64,000 nt of DNA from Macrolepiota albuminosa (Eukaryota; Basidiomycota; Agaricomycetes; Agaricales; Agaricaceae): contig JAMWFC010000122.1 in assembly GCA_027475525.1 (NCBI GenBank), forward strand, positions 620,001-684,000. Direction: 5' to 3'. The translations under genes were made by a program, and so were the position numbers. The notes below the pieces were generated by a model. That model made no database searches. It was not told the origin of the DNA and was given only the letters and a program-made list of their open reading frames with translations. The stretch's first letter is position 1; the number at the start of each line of letters is the position of its first letter. Below are positions 36,276-49,000 of the stretch, piece after piece.

Positions 36276-39200
36276 ATGCCTGCATCTCACCGTCATCCAC
36301 GCATACTTAATAAAACATTTTCATCCTACTCGTGGTTCACTGATGCACTACTTGTAACGGAAGATCTTCCTTTGCGATATGGAGAAGATACGTTGGTACA
36401 CGTATGTTGTACTGACAGTTTCCATGTTGTCAGTGATCTGATTTCTTGCTTTATATTCGTTTTCAGAAACTTGTCAAATGTATATCCAATGAGGAGTGTA
36501 AGCCTGTGGAAGTGCACAAAGACGACCAGTTTTCGCTTTTTCGTGCCTTTATGAACAGTCAAGAAGTCACGTTGGTTCCTGAAAAAACATTGCTGGATGC
36601 CCGGTTCAAAGTGCTTATGGCATATCGTGTACTCGATGTATACGAGTTGATGCTCGGCAGTCCTCTTAGACCTCCTACAACATTTGGACCTATAGCGGAC
36701 AATCACAAAGCGGTATGTCGTCTGATAAAATTATGCTGCTTTATACTCATCTTGCACTGTTTGTTGTAATTATACCTCTCATGTTTCATAGCCTATGGGA
36801 TCACTGAATAATATATATTTACTGTTGGGCAAGTCCCATAAAGCATTTAAAAAACATATACAGGCACTTCGTGCTAAGGCCTGCAGAGATAAAACAATCG
36901 TCGATGCCGCTCCCATAAAGCATTTAAAAAACATATACAGGCACTTCGTGCTAAGGCCTGCAGAGATAAAACAATCGTCGATGCCGCGGCTCCGCCTATT
37001 TCTAGTGGACCGTTGGTGCGTCTTTATTCGAGTTTAGCAAAGCACGTCGGAAAAAAAAATATCACGACAACTTTGATCAATTTAACCTCTGCTGCTTTAC
37101 ATCTGGGATGTCTTCTCAAGGTATTTATTCTGGTATTATTATGAAGTTTTTTTTTTCATTCTAACATAGCATATACAGGGGAATTTGTCACTTCCGACTG
37201 ATATGAAGGCTCTGGAAAATATGATTGCTTCGGAGTAAATGTATCTTATTGCGTTTGTTCACAAATCTTAATATTTGTTATTTCAGCTCCGAAAGTGACC
37301 AGGCTGAAGTCAAATATATTCGTGAATCTTATACTTCGGGAGTCCGGGGCCATACCAGGTCGCTTCATAATTGTTTATATATAGCTTTATCTGTATCGCC
37401 GCTGATGCTTCTCCATCCTCGAGAATACAATGAAGTTGGTGCGAAGGAAACAGTATTCAATGTGAGTCATTCTTTTATATAGTTCGTGTATATACAGCTT
37501 ATTCACGACTTATAAATTTTAAATAGTTGTGGAAACATATTGGTGGTTTGGAACGTCCACCTGCCATTATAACAGCGGACAGAGCATTATGGAAGGTCCT
37601 GTTTTCCGCTGCATTGGGAGGTGACCTCATGCACGAACTTGCCATAGCATTTCAGGATTTGGAAGGAGTTGTATTCAAAGCCGCTCCTGATTGGCTTTCT
37701 CTAGTTGAAGGAACTCCTAGTCCTTCCCGTCTATTGAGAGCTCCTCGTGAGTCAGAGGTCGAACAAACGCCTGAAATTTCTTATGGCGATTTACCCTTTT
37801 CCGTTCGTCATCTGCATCTACATCATCCGCTACATACTTTGAACAGCAGCATGCCATTACCGGTTGTTGAGGATATCCATGCCTCAAACGCCGTGTCTAT
37901 GTCGTCTCAATCGTCTCCGTCTCGTAGGTTGATCAACACCGTGCCGTTACCGGTTGTTGATGATACTCACGTTTTAAACGTCGTGTCCACGCTGTCTCAA
38001 TCGTCTCCGTCTCGTAGGATGATCGACACCGTGCCGTTATCGGTTGTTGAGGATACTCACGCTTTAAACGTCGTCTCTACGCTGTCTCAATCGTCTATGT
38101 CTCGTAGGTTGCCGTTTCCGATCGACAAAGAAGTTTTACCTCCAATTGTTGGTTCTTCTCAATTACCACCAACTTGTCTCGTAGGTTGCCGTTTCCGATC
38201 GACAAAGAAGTTTTACCTCCAATTGTTGGTTCTTCTCAATTACCACCAACTTTTTCATTGGAAACATGTCGATTGCGGATAACGACGTGCCTCGACTGGT
38301 TCAAAATAATCCTTTAATCGTTGCACCTATTCCTTCACAACCGACCTCATTTATTAATAGTGTAACAGTTGCAGATACCATGTCTGTTACTGACAACAGT
38401 TCTCCTTCTATGATATCTGAGCCTGCGGATATAATCGACGATATTACCCAGATACCATGTCTGTTACTGACAACAGTTCTCCTTCTATGATATCTGAGCC
38501 TGCGGATATAATCGACGATATTACCGTTCTCAGTCTGTGGACGACCCTTCGTATCCTATGGTTGCTCACAGCCCATACAGTGAATTATCTTAATTATATT
38601 TACTCAGTTTATTATGCATTCTCATGCTCGTTATTGTTGATAGATTCACCTCATTCCCCCTTATCATCCGATCGGTCTTCCTCAGACGAGTCCGACACCA
38701 TCGTACGTTCGATCCAGGAAGTTTCTGTTAGTACCACAAAGAAACGTACCAAACCGATATACCGTACCCCGCGTACCAAACGAAGAAGTACACGCCGTAA
38801 AGGTCGTGCTAATGCTACTGCACCTCAGCGTCCTTCGAGTATATCAAGTACTACATATCGGAAACGCAGTAAGTTTAATATTGTGGTCAAATATTCTGGA
38901 AAATTACCTTCCTTGTATAAAGGCGTTGCTAAGCCGACTACCCTCATCGATTTGACACTTGAAGACACTGTAATTTTCTGTTCATGCTGCTTGATTATCG
39001 ATGGCCTGATTGTTTTCTTTTTCTTTTTTTTTAAAAAAAAAGGATCTAGATTTCGAAGACGACGATATCGACCTGTCTAGCATCGTCACCTTCGTCGTTG
39101 GGGATCGTAAAAAAAAAAGGATCTAGATTTCGAAGACGACGATATCGACCTGTCTAGCATCGTCACCTTCGTCGTTGGGGATTGTCCCGTCGAGTATCCT

Positions 39201-41690
39201 GTTTACGGTACAAATCGCACTTATAAATTTACTCCACAATTTCATGTATGTCATGTTAATTGGTCTGTTTGTGCTTAACTTACGCTTGACTAGCTCGAAG
39301 AGGATCTTACATGGTTCTATTCACTCGACAAATCCGTGATTCGAGGTTTATCTCGACCATCTTTGGTTAAAGTCATGGCGCTCGCCGATTTTTACGATTC
39401 GACCAATTGTACCATTGCTGAGCAACTGAAAACGCATTCTGCTGTTTTAATGAAGGCATGCAACGTTTCTGACAAGGGATTCAACGAATCCGTCTTGTCG
39501 TCCGTATGCAATATCCATAGTGTCACTACTATCCACGGTATGTTATCATACTTGTGATGCGTACTTTCACTGAAATTTTACGATCAGATTTCACTTTATT
39601 GGATACTAACCGTACACGCAAAGGATCGCCTCGTGATCTTTTTGTTGCTGCTTCTTCTACGCCTTCGCGTGCAATCAGCGCACTCTACATGCCCGCTAAT
39701 CGTGATCCATTCCCCTTACTACCTATATCTGGCGATTGGTATGCGTGGTCACAAGTTAATGGTCAGTCTTCTTATTGCAGATCTATTGACCAATATCCGC
39801 TTTCCCTGGCGATTGGTATGCGTGGTCACAAGTTAATGGTCAGTCTTCTTATTGCAGATCTATTGACCAATATCCGCTTTCCGACATGCGTTGGGCAATG
39901 CGTCCACTGGTTCGGCCCATCATTATTGGCACATAGACTCCAACGGATTTGGCACATTTATAAAGGTGGAGACGGGCATAAAATTGTGGTATATCGCAAG
40001 ACCGAAGTCTGGGTCGTTCCGGGACTTTGCCACTGTTGATATATTTACCGACAAATATATATCGCACCAATCCAACGAGGACTTATGGGATATAGAAGTT
40101 GTGGTGTTAGAACCTGGCGATATCTTGTAAGTTTGTTCATACATTCATATCCTTATCTTGTGTTAAAAATTAACAATTAGCATAATGCGACCTAACTTAC
40201 CGCATTGTGTTGTAACACCTATTCCATCGATTTGTTTGGGAGGTCACTATTATCTTGCTTCGACTCTGATGGACTCCATTATTGGAATGTATCACCATTT
40301 TGTAGGCAGCGACGTTCTTACCAACACCGACCACGGAATAGCCTCGCATGCTCTATTAGTTCGTATGCTGGCGTATTATTACCAGTACTTCAAGTGTTCA
40401 TACAACAGCGTCATTGGTGTGTTTATTTTATTCTCTTATTTATTTTTACACTGCTATATTAACTGTTTAGATCGCAAATATCCTCATATACCGGATACGA
40501 GTACTTGGGACGGTTCTTTAGCATTGTTTTCTCTTTGCAACTATTTCGAGCTTTACAGTGCACTTATCAACTGGAATTACGCGGATCATCAAAAGGATAG
40601 TCAGGCCTTTGAAGCCTCCATCAAGAACCGGTCAAGGGCACGTAAAATAGTTTATTGGTATTTCCGTACACACAGCCTTCACGGTACTGGTCGTTCCATA
40701 ACTGGGTATGAGGCATTTCAAGATGTTTACGCGGTGTTTCTGGCGCATCAGGCACATGTCCTTATATTGTTGAAGAAGGCAGCTTATACTTCGGGTTTTC
40801 AAGGCGATACTATGAAATCGATAGACCCGGCAACCGTATGTTTATCCGTGTGTAAATGTATGAGGGGTGGTCCTGGATGGGATGCATTCAAACGTATGAC
40901 AATACTTTCATCTCAACGTTCGTTCTATTGGCCTGGCACAACTTACGACGTTGTTGTTTCTTCATGCCAATTTTACAGTTCGTACTCGCTTCTTCGTCAT
41001 TCAAAGTTGTATGACAATAATTTTCAGATAATGTCCCGCTCGATGGCTTGGTTTATGGAGACAGGGAAATGTCATCCGAGCTGGGGTTTTCTCTTGCCCA
41101 TATCTCGACTCGACTTGACTCTATCGAGCATGATAATGACGCAGGTTTGTATAACGGGCTCATTCACTCCACTGGTTGTGAATCGGATGATAGCAATGAT
41201 GATGAGTCAAGCGACCAGGATGTAGACGACGCAGGCATGCACCAGTCTTCAGATTCCACCTCTTCCGATTCAAATTCGTCACACTCCGCTCCTAAAGTAA
41301 ATGTATCCCGTTCCACTGGTAAACGTCGCCGCTTGTCATCTGATACATTAGACACTATTTCCTCCGCTCCTAAAGTAAATGTATCCGTTCCACTGGTAAA
41401 CGTCGCCGCTTGTCATCTGATACATTAGACACTATTTCCGTTCAGGTAAGTATTTATTTCCATTGTATTATTCGTCGTCAATTGCTTATCGGTGTTCATT
41501 CATCGAACATACAGTTCGTCCACGATTGCTGTCGCCTTCTGAGACCAGTCAAAGCTCTCATACCATCGGTGTTCATTCATCGAACATACAGTTCGTCCAC
41601 GATTGCTGTCGCCTTCTGAGACCAGTCAAAGCTCTCATACCCGTAATCCGCAATAATATTTTCAACCCCACGAAGTACGTTTCTTGCAGA
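36276..41690 (+). CDS. JmjC-like 2OG-Fe(II) oxygenase gene, about ten exons
   Basis: Exons can be followed through consistent short GT...AG introns (for example about 36399-36466, 36715-36790, 37462-37526, 40127-40181, 40418-40470). The N-terminal part is a large unknown region. Near 37851-38109 a 30-residue repeat occurs three times (core VPLPVVDDTHVLNVVSTLSQ). A basic stretch follows (KRTKPIYRTPRTKRRSTRRK). The cupin core reads YWHIDSNGFGTF, giving the HxD iron ligands, then VVVLEPGDIL, intron, MRPNLPHCVVTP with the distal His (about 39925-40210). The C-terminus is helical, then Ser/Asp-rich with KRRRLSSDTLD. Seven 77/78-bp duplications interrupt it. One further one-base shift before the HxD motif (about 39885-39900) is not explained by them. 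Histone demethylation is not implied; many such fungal genes are uncharacterised. Confidence 0.65.
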
Positions 41691-42384
41691 TAATTATAGG
41701 TTCATAACTCATAATTTGATATAAAAATAGCAATATTTGAGCTTTATTATACTTATACTATTATAACACGATAATTTTTTTTGGTGCGAATGCTAGCGTG
41801 ATGTTGTAAGAATAGAATTTCTTAAGTCCTGAAAATAAGTTATTGAACATCAGAAAAACCCACTTCTGAGAACGGGGCCGAGAGATTCAAGCTAACTACA
41901 AGAGACTGAGTAAGTAAGATTAGTAGAATGTAGTATGAAACTTGTGTAATAGGGACATTAGGAGAGGAGCTTGAATGTGACACATAGTGTAGTGAGAACT
42001 AAGTTATCAACACTGTAAGCACAGTGTGAGATGACAAGTCACTATGACTGACGGTCATGCAACTCATTGACTATATCTACAAACCTTCTTGAAACACATA
42101 AATCTAATTTTAATCGTCTCTTATTTACCAAATCATGGAAGTCGGCACCCTATAAAATCAGAAGCAAAAGATCATTCAGTTGAAAGATGCACTAAGGATC
42201 TTTGTAAATTCTGCCCACAGTACAAAGCGCGGAAACTTCACTCTTCATGACTGATCACGGTCTTTGTCTTTGCGGATCAACAACCTGACATCTCTCCAGA
42301 GATAGATTTGTAAACACTTTCGGTTCAAGGTGAACGGTGTCTTGAGCTTTTCACAGTCTTATATTTTATCATAGAAAGTCAGAG

Positions 42385-42588
42385 ATGTCTCATATGCAGA
42401 GGTCACTGCACTTTATGATAAACTCCAGAGACTATGTGTCAAATTCAGAGATTCCTGAAACTTTTGATGCAATTACGAAAATTCAGGGCACAGATGCGCA
42501 GTTGTTTATAGAGAAGCTACCTTATGCCTTATGGACAAACAAACAATTACCTAAGCGTTCGTCCAGACAGATGCGCAGTTGTTTATAG
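42385..42588 (+). other. Short ORF, not convincing
   Basis: A 67-aa ORF that ends in a 77-bp duplication (42491/42568) and overlaps a palindromic GTTCGTC unit. No recognisable domain; listed only because the surrounding 41700-42700 otherwise holds no gene. Confidence 0.15.
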
Positions 42589-42707
42589 AGAAGCTACCTT
42601 ATGCCTTATGGACAAACAAACAATTACCTAAGCGTTCGTCCAGACAACGATTACATAAACGTTCGTCCGGACGAACGATTACGTAATTATTTTATTATCT
42701 TCGCACG

Positions 42708-42912
42708 CACTGCTGATACTGGAAAGTGTTTCCAGTGAAAAAAGTGTAAAAGAAAGCTGTTATGCTATTTTTCTGATGTACTAATTTCCCACAAAAAAAG
42801 TCATTCAACAAAGGAAAGTGCCTTTTTCTTTTGAAAATTGGCACATTGGAAATTGCATGACAGCTTTCTTTTCTAATTTTTCCAATGGAAACACAATCTG
42901 GTACCAGCAGTG
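42708..42912 (-). mobile_element. CACTG-type MITE, 205 bp, TSD ACG
   Basis: Inverted copy of the MITE at 29985-30186, flanked by ACG (42705-42707 and 42913-42915). It begins CACTGCTGATACTGG and ends CCAGCAGTG. Its right end is partly repeated at 42973-42989 only because a 77-bp duplication (42896/42973) covers it. Confidence 0.8.
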
Positions 42913-43078
42913 ACGGTAGATAGACGGCTGAAGTGCGTATTACTAGCCTTTCATAGACTATGTGGCAACCGCATCTGGTACCAGCAGTGACGGTAGATAG
43001 ACGGCTGAAGTGCGTATTACTAGCCTTTCATAGACTATGTGGCAACCGCTAATCTAGATATTCGTGGCGCTCATACTA

Positions 43079-46000
43079 CTATATTTTTGCATAGATTACA
43101 ATATGTTGCTGTCTACCATTAAAAATCTCCAAATTAATGCAGTTGTTTTCCTTAACAATACTACCATTGTAAGCAGCTCCATCGTAGCTCCAGACAGAGT
43201 TATTATCAAAAAGACGAGCTGTAAAATGATTATAACCTTGGTAGATAATAGCTCGCACACTATATTGCTGTAAACCTGTCTGAGTTGGCAAGCATACAAT
43301 AGGAATTATTTTAGTAGCGAATCCATCTATATAATCTAAATCAAGTCGAATTATTAAAGGAGCTGGGGCATAAAGTATTTTTTCACTTGGAATAGCAGAA
43401 CATATGTGTGAATGATTAGCTAGTCCATTTTTCATAATTGTTGCAGCTTCTATGGAAGCGTGCCTTTTACCTGCTGTAATAAAGGCATTTAACCATTGCT
43501 GAGTGGTTGCCTCAGTGTCTCCTTGAATTCCATAATTAGACCATACGGTAGGACTTGTACAGTGACCTATGTGATGCAAGTCAATAGTTGCTTCTAAAAG
43601 AAATTGGCAGGAAGGGCATGATATATGATAAATCATTTTTTGAACTATATTAGGAGCGAAAAAAATTAAGTCAACAATATCTGTAGCGCTTATTAAAGTA
43701 GGTCCAATCAATGGAAACTTTATTGGATTTTTATAATAAAGATATTTGCGAAATTCATTGCGGATATCATCAATATTATAGCTTAAACTAATATGTTTTG
43801 CAAATAAATCACTTAGAATGTTGCAAGTTTCATTAGAGCAGCTCCAAATATTTTGATCTTCATTATTCATTTGGAGATAAGTGCAATAAAAAGACATGAG
43901 TGTAGAATCATAGGCACATGACCAATTTATACTATCCCATGAGCATCCTTTCGAAATAACATGCCATATAGAATTAGTACTTTCATCAAAATCTAACTTT
44001 AATTTTTTGTGCAAGGTAAAATCACGGCATGAATTACGTGATGCAGATCTCTTTTTGCTTTTATTATTATTGTCTGCATCTACTTTTCTTTCGCACTGAT
44101 CTTGAGTATTTTGAATATTATCAGAATATCGTTGAGAATAAGTAGATAATTTAATATTAATATTTGAGTATTTGCTTAAATGTTTATCCTCACCTTCAGG
44201 ATCAGGTACAACTCTAATAAAACCCTTCTTAAATCCATGTCTAATAAGTGTATTGTGCTCCATAATTTCATGCCTTTGTGTCTCAATAATTAAGTCAGAT
44301 GGCAACTTTCGATTGAGATCTTTTAAAGTGACTTTTTGAACTATAGCTAGACCTTCGCGAGTAGTAGCTCTAGATGCTGTTACATAGGCAGCGAAACCTC
44401 CAAGATGTAACCAACCTAAAATATGCGGAAGACTTGTTCCTTGTGCAGCATGTCCTGTAATAGCAAAAGCAGGTTGAAAAGGCAATTGATAGCGCATGAT
44501 TGATATTTTTTGCTTTTCATTATTTTTATCTAATTGTACTAAATGTTGAAATTTCCAGGATAGAGGTTCAATTGGAAAATACTGATTAGGTAGATTTGAA
44601 AGAGATACTTTGCTTCTTGGAAATTCAATAATCGCACCAGTACAATAAGTATAACCGGATGAACAAGTTTCAATGTCATATTTCTTCAATATTCCATGAG
44701 CACCATTCGTAATACCTAATTCAGTAGATAGATTTCGATTGCGCAGAACAACAGGCATTCCTATATATAAAGGAAGAAAACCAGGTAAAGCGCCTTCACT
44801 AGCAAACTTAGAAACATTCAGTTTTAAAAGTTCAGATCTAGCAGGTTCTGATATTGTTTTTTTTTTAACTGTGTCATTCGCAGCACAAATATCAATGTTA
44901 CCTTGAACAATGGATTTTGCTTTTTGAAAATTTATAGCCTGACGAAGATCGTTAGTTTGCACTATTGCAGTTGAATGTTGTCTATTATTACAACTCATAT
45001 TTAATCCATCTGGATTTTCAAAAGATTTAATCACTCGACTGTTGAATAACTCAACATCTTCCTCTGTGCATTTTCTCTTTCGCAACCGTAAAACAGCTGC
45101 AGCATATTCAGGATCTTTTTTCATGCGCTGTTGCTCTTCCAAGTTTATTACTTCAGTGACCGATTTCCATACTAACCGACCAAGACGAGTCGATAATTGC
45201 TGAGAAGACATATTAGTAGAATTTGTTACAGGTTTATACAAAGGAGTTCCTCCAACAGGTGGATATTGATAAAAATCACCTGAAAAAATGACCAAAATTC
45301 CACCAAATGGTTCATTATTACCTTTTACTATTCGTAAAGAGCAATCTACATCTGATAATAAATGACAGCTAAGCAGAGATACTTCATCAATAAGAAGCAT
45401 TATAACATTTTTAAATTCTTCAAAAAGATTACTTTTTTCAGCAACGGTCATTATAACAGAATAATCTTCTTTAGAATCACCAGGTATTCGATTACCTTTT
45501 CCTTTATTTTTTTTCTGAACTTTGATAGATAGACCTTTATGGATAGTTAATCCATCAATAAGTGCAGCTGCAGTACCGCTTGGTGCTAAAAAGCGCAATC
45601 TTTGTTTGCATTGATAAACTTCCATAACTCTTTGTACGGCTTTAACAACATGAGTCTTTCCAGTACCACCAGGTCCTGAAAGATGAAGGCGCAAATAAGG
45701 TTGATAATTTGGTGATAAAACATTATTTATGCCGGCTGCTTCATCATCGATATATTTGAAAAAAGCTTTAGAAATAATTTTAAACGCAATTGATTGTTTT
45801 TCATTTAAAGTTTCTTCTGAAATGATGCGCTCGATCAGATTGTTACGGCTTTCAAAGTGTAAATTATTAATATTATTTAAACTTTTTGTTTGAGGTGTAG
45901 GTGCATTTGATGATATATTAGCAGAAGATAAATATTTTATATTAGGTAAAGTAGAAACTAATTCGGTTTCAGATGCATTGTTGATAATTGCTGTCTGATT

Positions 46001-49000
46001 TAAAGGATCCAGAATGTTCCTTCGTTGAGATTTTAAAGATTCTTCTTGTAGTTTGACTTCTCTTTTCCAAATCTTTAAATTACTAATGTTTACGGCAGGT
46101 AATAATACAGAAGTGTCTATTTTTTTATTAACTTCTGCATCGACTAAGAACCATTCACTTGCTTGAAGTCTGAGAAGTTCTTGATTTAATTGAAAATCTT
46201 TTTGAACTACTTGACCTGAGTTTTCTGGAATAAATAAAGTATCATTTGAAGAAGCTGCTAGTTCCGTGAATACTTTTGATTCTTTCAAAGCTTGTTCTTT
46301 TTTTTGAAGTCTCTCAGCATCTCTTTCATCCTCACATTCATAAATAGCATCCCAATTTTTCATAATATTTCTAGACATTTCAGTAAAATTATACATACTG
46401 AATACATCATCAGGATTTTCATGTGAAAGAAGTAAAGGTTCAACATCACTAAAAGGTTTAAAATGAGCAAGCATAAAAATACTATAATCAGAATGAGTAG
46501 ATCGAGGAATACTTGTTCCAATTAAATAAGGTATAAGTAGCTTAGAACCATCTCCACGCTCAAAATTAGTATGCTCTACTAAATCATGAGTATCACATAA
46601 AGGATGTGGACTTTTCAGTCTCCAGCGTTTATACGCACCTAATCGTATAGTATTAGTACCTTTATATTTTGAAGTACTTATAAGCTCTCTTCGAAAACAC
46701 TGAACAAAAGTATAAAAGCAGATATTAGACAAGTCTGAATCACGATAAATATAATCATCTATCTGAGTTGCTTTTAAAAGATTTCCATTAATATCTACAC
46801 TAATTTTTAATGATATAGGTTCAATATCGTTTTCTTCATCACTACAATCTTCATTTTTTTCATTTGTATGTTTCATAGCATTGATAGAAGTTTTAACATA
46901 ATAAAGTAAAAGATTTGATAACATTGGTGTTGTTTTATGAGAAGAAAAACTATCACCTCGACCCCGAATATACCAAGCTGCTTGTTGAGCATGTATTTGT
47001 TGTTGCTTAGTTAGTTGAGATAAACATTTATGAAGAAGCAATTTGGATTTAGCTTTAGAACTTGAAGAATCTATAGTATCTTTCATGTTAAGAACTGTTC
47101 GAGATAGAAGAGACAACATTTGATAAGTTTTTAGATCTAACTTTGTAATATAGTCGGTAATATAAAACATCGCTGCTTTAGCTGCTTTTCCGGATAATAT
47201 ACATTTTAAATCATGATTATGGCGACAATATACAAGAATAATTGGATTAAAATAATTCACAGTAGGATCTTGACAAAGTAAATAAATAGAATTTGTATTT
47301 GGATCAAATTTAGATTCAGGAACAAAATCATGTGGAAATCGAAAGCGACACTTATTATCATTTCCAAATTTGTGGCAAACAGCTCTACAATTATGACGTT
47401 GAAGAGCTTCTCCGCATTTTTTAATTTCTACATCAAGCAAATCTTTCCAATCTTGAATATCTTCATCAGATCTTGAAGATGGTACATGAGGAGGTCTTTC
47501 GATTCGTGGTTCATATTTTGGATCGATTTCTATTTCAATATTAGGAAGATGATGATGAATAATATTTTCAAAAAATTGAAATACCTTTTGAGCATAACCA
47601 GCTTCGGTTTTAAGTTTTATATGAATATCAGAAGGATTAGGTGCACCAATGAGCCATATAAGAAAGTGTGCATGCCATTGTCCTCTTTCGGTCAATTCAT
47701 TAGATCCATAAAATGCAGCAAGATGTCCTAAAATGCCACCCTCTGAAAAACTTTTGCCTTTTTCAAAATCCCACCCAAAAAGATATTGAAACATACATTG
47801 AATAGAAAAATAAAAAAAGTCAGCTGCAGCAACAGGATCTTTTGCTAATCTCAAAGCTCTTGTAGTACTATCAACAATAAGTGGAAACTGGTCATCAAGA
47901 TTAATAGTAGTATCACCATACATAAGTTGAAAAATAGGGCTATGTATTGCACTCGGATTCGCGGTAAAATAAAGTATAGGCATTCCAAAATATCCTGAGT
48001 AATTTCGAATTTCATTCCGACATCTTATTTTTGATGCTTGAGAACCAGGCACATGAGAAGCAATAGTATTAACTTCATTAAGAAGAGTAAATACTTGTTT
48101 TTCGTCATCTGAAAGTGATTGATAATTATAATCTTTTTCTAATTGATTTGCTACAGAAAGAAGAGTTTCAGAAGAGATTGAAGTCAATTTTTCTGCAATA
48201 GCTTTAAACCGTGAGCTTTTTACATGTAAACTTGTATAAAAATGGGCAGTTCTGCGCTGCATTATATTTAAAGCTAAAAATATAAAAGAATAATGATAAC
48301 GAAAAGCATGATCTGCTAGATCTATAAGATAATTTACATGAAGTTGCATACTAAGTGGTGTTGGTCGACTAGGATCATCAAAACCACCACATCCATAAGG
48401 AAATAAGGTTGGAAACATACCAGGAAATAAAACCGGGTTATTATATTCATTAATTTTATTATTTCCTTTATATATTATAAGATCAGGTTGTTCATTATTA
48501 AATTTATTATTATTTGATACAAGAGTTCGCAAAGCTGATGCAGTCAAAGAAGAACCTTGGATTTTCACACTTTCAGGATCTGAAACCCCCATACGTTCTA
48601 AAAGTACAGTAGCTTCATCATCTGTGTTAGATTTGCATATTTCTAATGCAGGATGATCTGATAAACCAGCTGTCTCTTCTTCAAAAGTTTTTTCAACAGA
48701 AAGTTCTGTATCATGTAGAAGTCTATCCTCCAATCCTGGAAGAACAGCATCTTTTGGATATAAATCTACAATTCTTTTATCTAATTCAATGTTCTGATAC
48801 AAGGGATTTTTAGCAACATTCTTTAACCAAATAAGGAAGTCCCAAATTTTTTGTTTGCGAACTCGAAACATATTTCTCATTGCTTTATCTTTATACTGAC
48901 CCGGTCCAATAAATACAACAGATAATAATCCATTGATATAATCAGGAGTTCGAGGAAGAACTGAAGCAGTTGAAACAATATTCATGTCATGTGCACAAGT

